Of a stretch of 64,000 nt of DNA, positions 62,940 through 64,000 are shown piece after piece. A program made the position numbers and the translations under genes. The first letter of the stretch is position 1. Every line of letters begins with the position of its first letter. Location of the stretch: contig VXAI01000095.1 of NCBI GenBank assembly GCA_013399305.1, forward strand, positions 1,884,256 through 1,948,255, read 5' to 3'. The notes beneath the pieces are model-generated. The model made no database searches. It was not told the DNA's origin and was given only the letters and a program-made list of their open reading frames with translations. The DNA is from Rostratula benghalensis (Eukaryota; Chordata; Aves; Charadriiformes; Rostratulidae).

Positions 62940-63480
62940 CAAAGAGCCACCAGATGCGAGACCTAAGATCCATCTGGTCCAGCTTTTATCCATGGCTATT
63001 AGCAAACATCACTAGGATGGAAAAGGAAGGACACAGGAATACATTAAGCACATAGCACTTAAAAGCAATATTTATAAAGCATTTTCTCCAGATATTCAGT
63101 GATTTTTGAATCAGACAATTCTGGAGTCATAAGCTTTAAAGCTGTTCATAAAATCTTCTTCCATGAATATTACTTTTAAAACTGTGTAAATTTTTAGTAC
63201 CCAGAAGCATGGAGTTCCACAGCTTAGTCATGCATCAGAGTAGAAGATGCATCCTTTAATTTAAGCCCGCTCCTGCTAAGTATTTTTGGTATCCACATGT
63301 TTTTAATTATATGAGGTAGTAAACAGTCATCTTCATCTTTCATGTTAGTCCTGATTTTGCTACCTTTATCATATCTTCCTTCAGTTACCATTACTCAAAA
63401 CTGAAGTATCTCACTCAAATCAGCCACTTCTTACACAGAGGCCATTCTCCAGCCCTGCCCTCCTCCTCTACCCTTTTGCT
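62940..63480 (-). mobile_element. old CR1/L3-type LINE relic, antisense
   Basis: Read on the + strand it resembles the reverse complement of an amniote CR1/L3 3' end. The blocks appear in the expected order: ccatctggtccagc, agttccacagcttagtcatgc, an AGAAG...CCTTTAATTTAAG block, ttaattatatgaggtagtaaac, ctacctttatcatatcttcc, then a CATTCTCCAGCCCTGC block. It is highly diverged and has no coding capacity. The family assignment is from memory and the limits are approximate. Confidence 0.5.
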
Positions 63481-64000
63481 ACACACTGTTCTTCCTGAAA
63501 TAGACAGACACATAGCGTGTACAATGTACAACACGAGGTATATAAAATTTTATGATAATCTACCATAAATTTATACAGAGGCATAACAATATTTTATGTT
63601 GTACTGCATTAGACATACACCTAAACAAAATTACTCTCAAAATTCTCCTAAGCAAAAGACCAGTGCTTTTAAAAATACTTTGTGAAACCACACATTTTCT
63701 TCATACAGTCCTCTCCCATTCACTCAGCTTTTCCACCTTCTGCAACAGATATTGACAAGCAAGTCTATGCACTGAATAAAATAAGAAGCTCAAGGAAGAA
63801 CGGGGCAGAGAAGAACAGAAACATGATGTGAGATTATGCAGAGCACATACTGAAGGATACAAAATAAAAAGGATGGACAAGTGTTTTCCATGAGCTAATG
63901 GAAGAAGCAACAGCAGGGAAACAGTATTATCTGCTTCACGTACCATCAGACAAAGGAAAATAGGAAAAATGACAGTAATTTTCACCAGCATTTTGTAATA

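Larger units (their letters stand above)
60884..64000 (-). other. MEF2A: MEF2A 5' intron, partial
   Basis: Sequence upstream of the start exon, running off the window. It contains a 19-bp tandem duplication (61325-61362), a T9/A10 tract (62581-62599) and a decayed CR1/L3-like LINE relic (about 62940-63480). No noncoding exon could be recognised. Confidence 0.65.

Overview
This window looks like vertebrate nuclear DNA, most likely from a bird or another sauropsid. It carries two protein-coding genes in a tail-to-tail arrangement. LYSMD4 is on the + strand (about 1-7040) and its 5' noncoding part lies to the left of the window. MEF2A is on the - strand (about 7600 to beyond 64000) and its promoter and upstream 5' UTR exons lie to the right. 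No prokaryotic, viral or mobile coding genes were recognised. The bird/sauropsid assignment is inference: both proteins have close vertebrate family matches, interspersed repeats are sparse, and the only repeat relics I could recognise look like the CR1/L3 class of LINEs.

LYSMD4: two coding exons (316-588 and 4507-5058, phase-0 junction) give a 274-residue protein with a LysM domain split by the intron and a membrane segment near the C-terminus. A 3' UTR of about 2 kb ends at an AATAAA at 7013-7018. The last 120 bases before that signal are very G-rich, including a canonical G-quadruplex motif.

MEF2A: every coding exon can be placed with GT/AG boundaries and consistent phases. From 5' to 3' these are 60685-60738 (start, MADS part 1), 55287-55490 (rest of MADS plus MEF2 domain), 35137-35268 (alpha1) or 34934-35071 (alpha2), 31586-31805, 31309-31368, 21206-21396, 19526-19549 (24-nt beta microexon, optional), 15782-15908, 12085-12211 and 11232-11616 (C-terminus). 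The alpha1 form without beta sums to exactly 1500 nt, or 499 residues. Adding beta gives 507 and swapping in alpha2 adds two more. A 3' UTR of about 3.6 kb follows down to about 7600. The largest intron (20 kb) contains a 10-N assembly gap and an isolated CpG-dense patch.

How they fit together: MEF2A encodes a MADS-box transcription factor of muscle, heart and neurons. LYSMD4 encodes a poorly characterised LysM membrane protein. Their linkage is the expected vertebrate one, since other MEF2 and LYSMD paralogues are also linked. The 3' ends of the two genes are only about 0.55 kb apart. The most interesting content is regulatory: an alpha1/alpha2 pair separated by only 65 nt, a beta microexon with a weak acceptor and a MEF2 consensus site just upstream, several Pumilio-type motifs and alternative poly(A) signals in the long 3' UTR, an in-frame stop generated by retention of the last intron, an intronic CpG patch, and a diverged direct repeat pair. 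I did not find a wholly new gene system.
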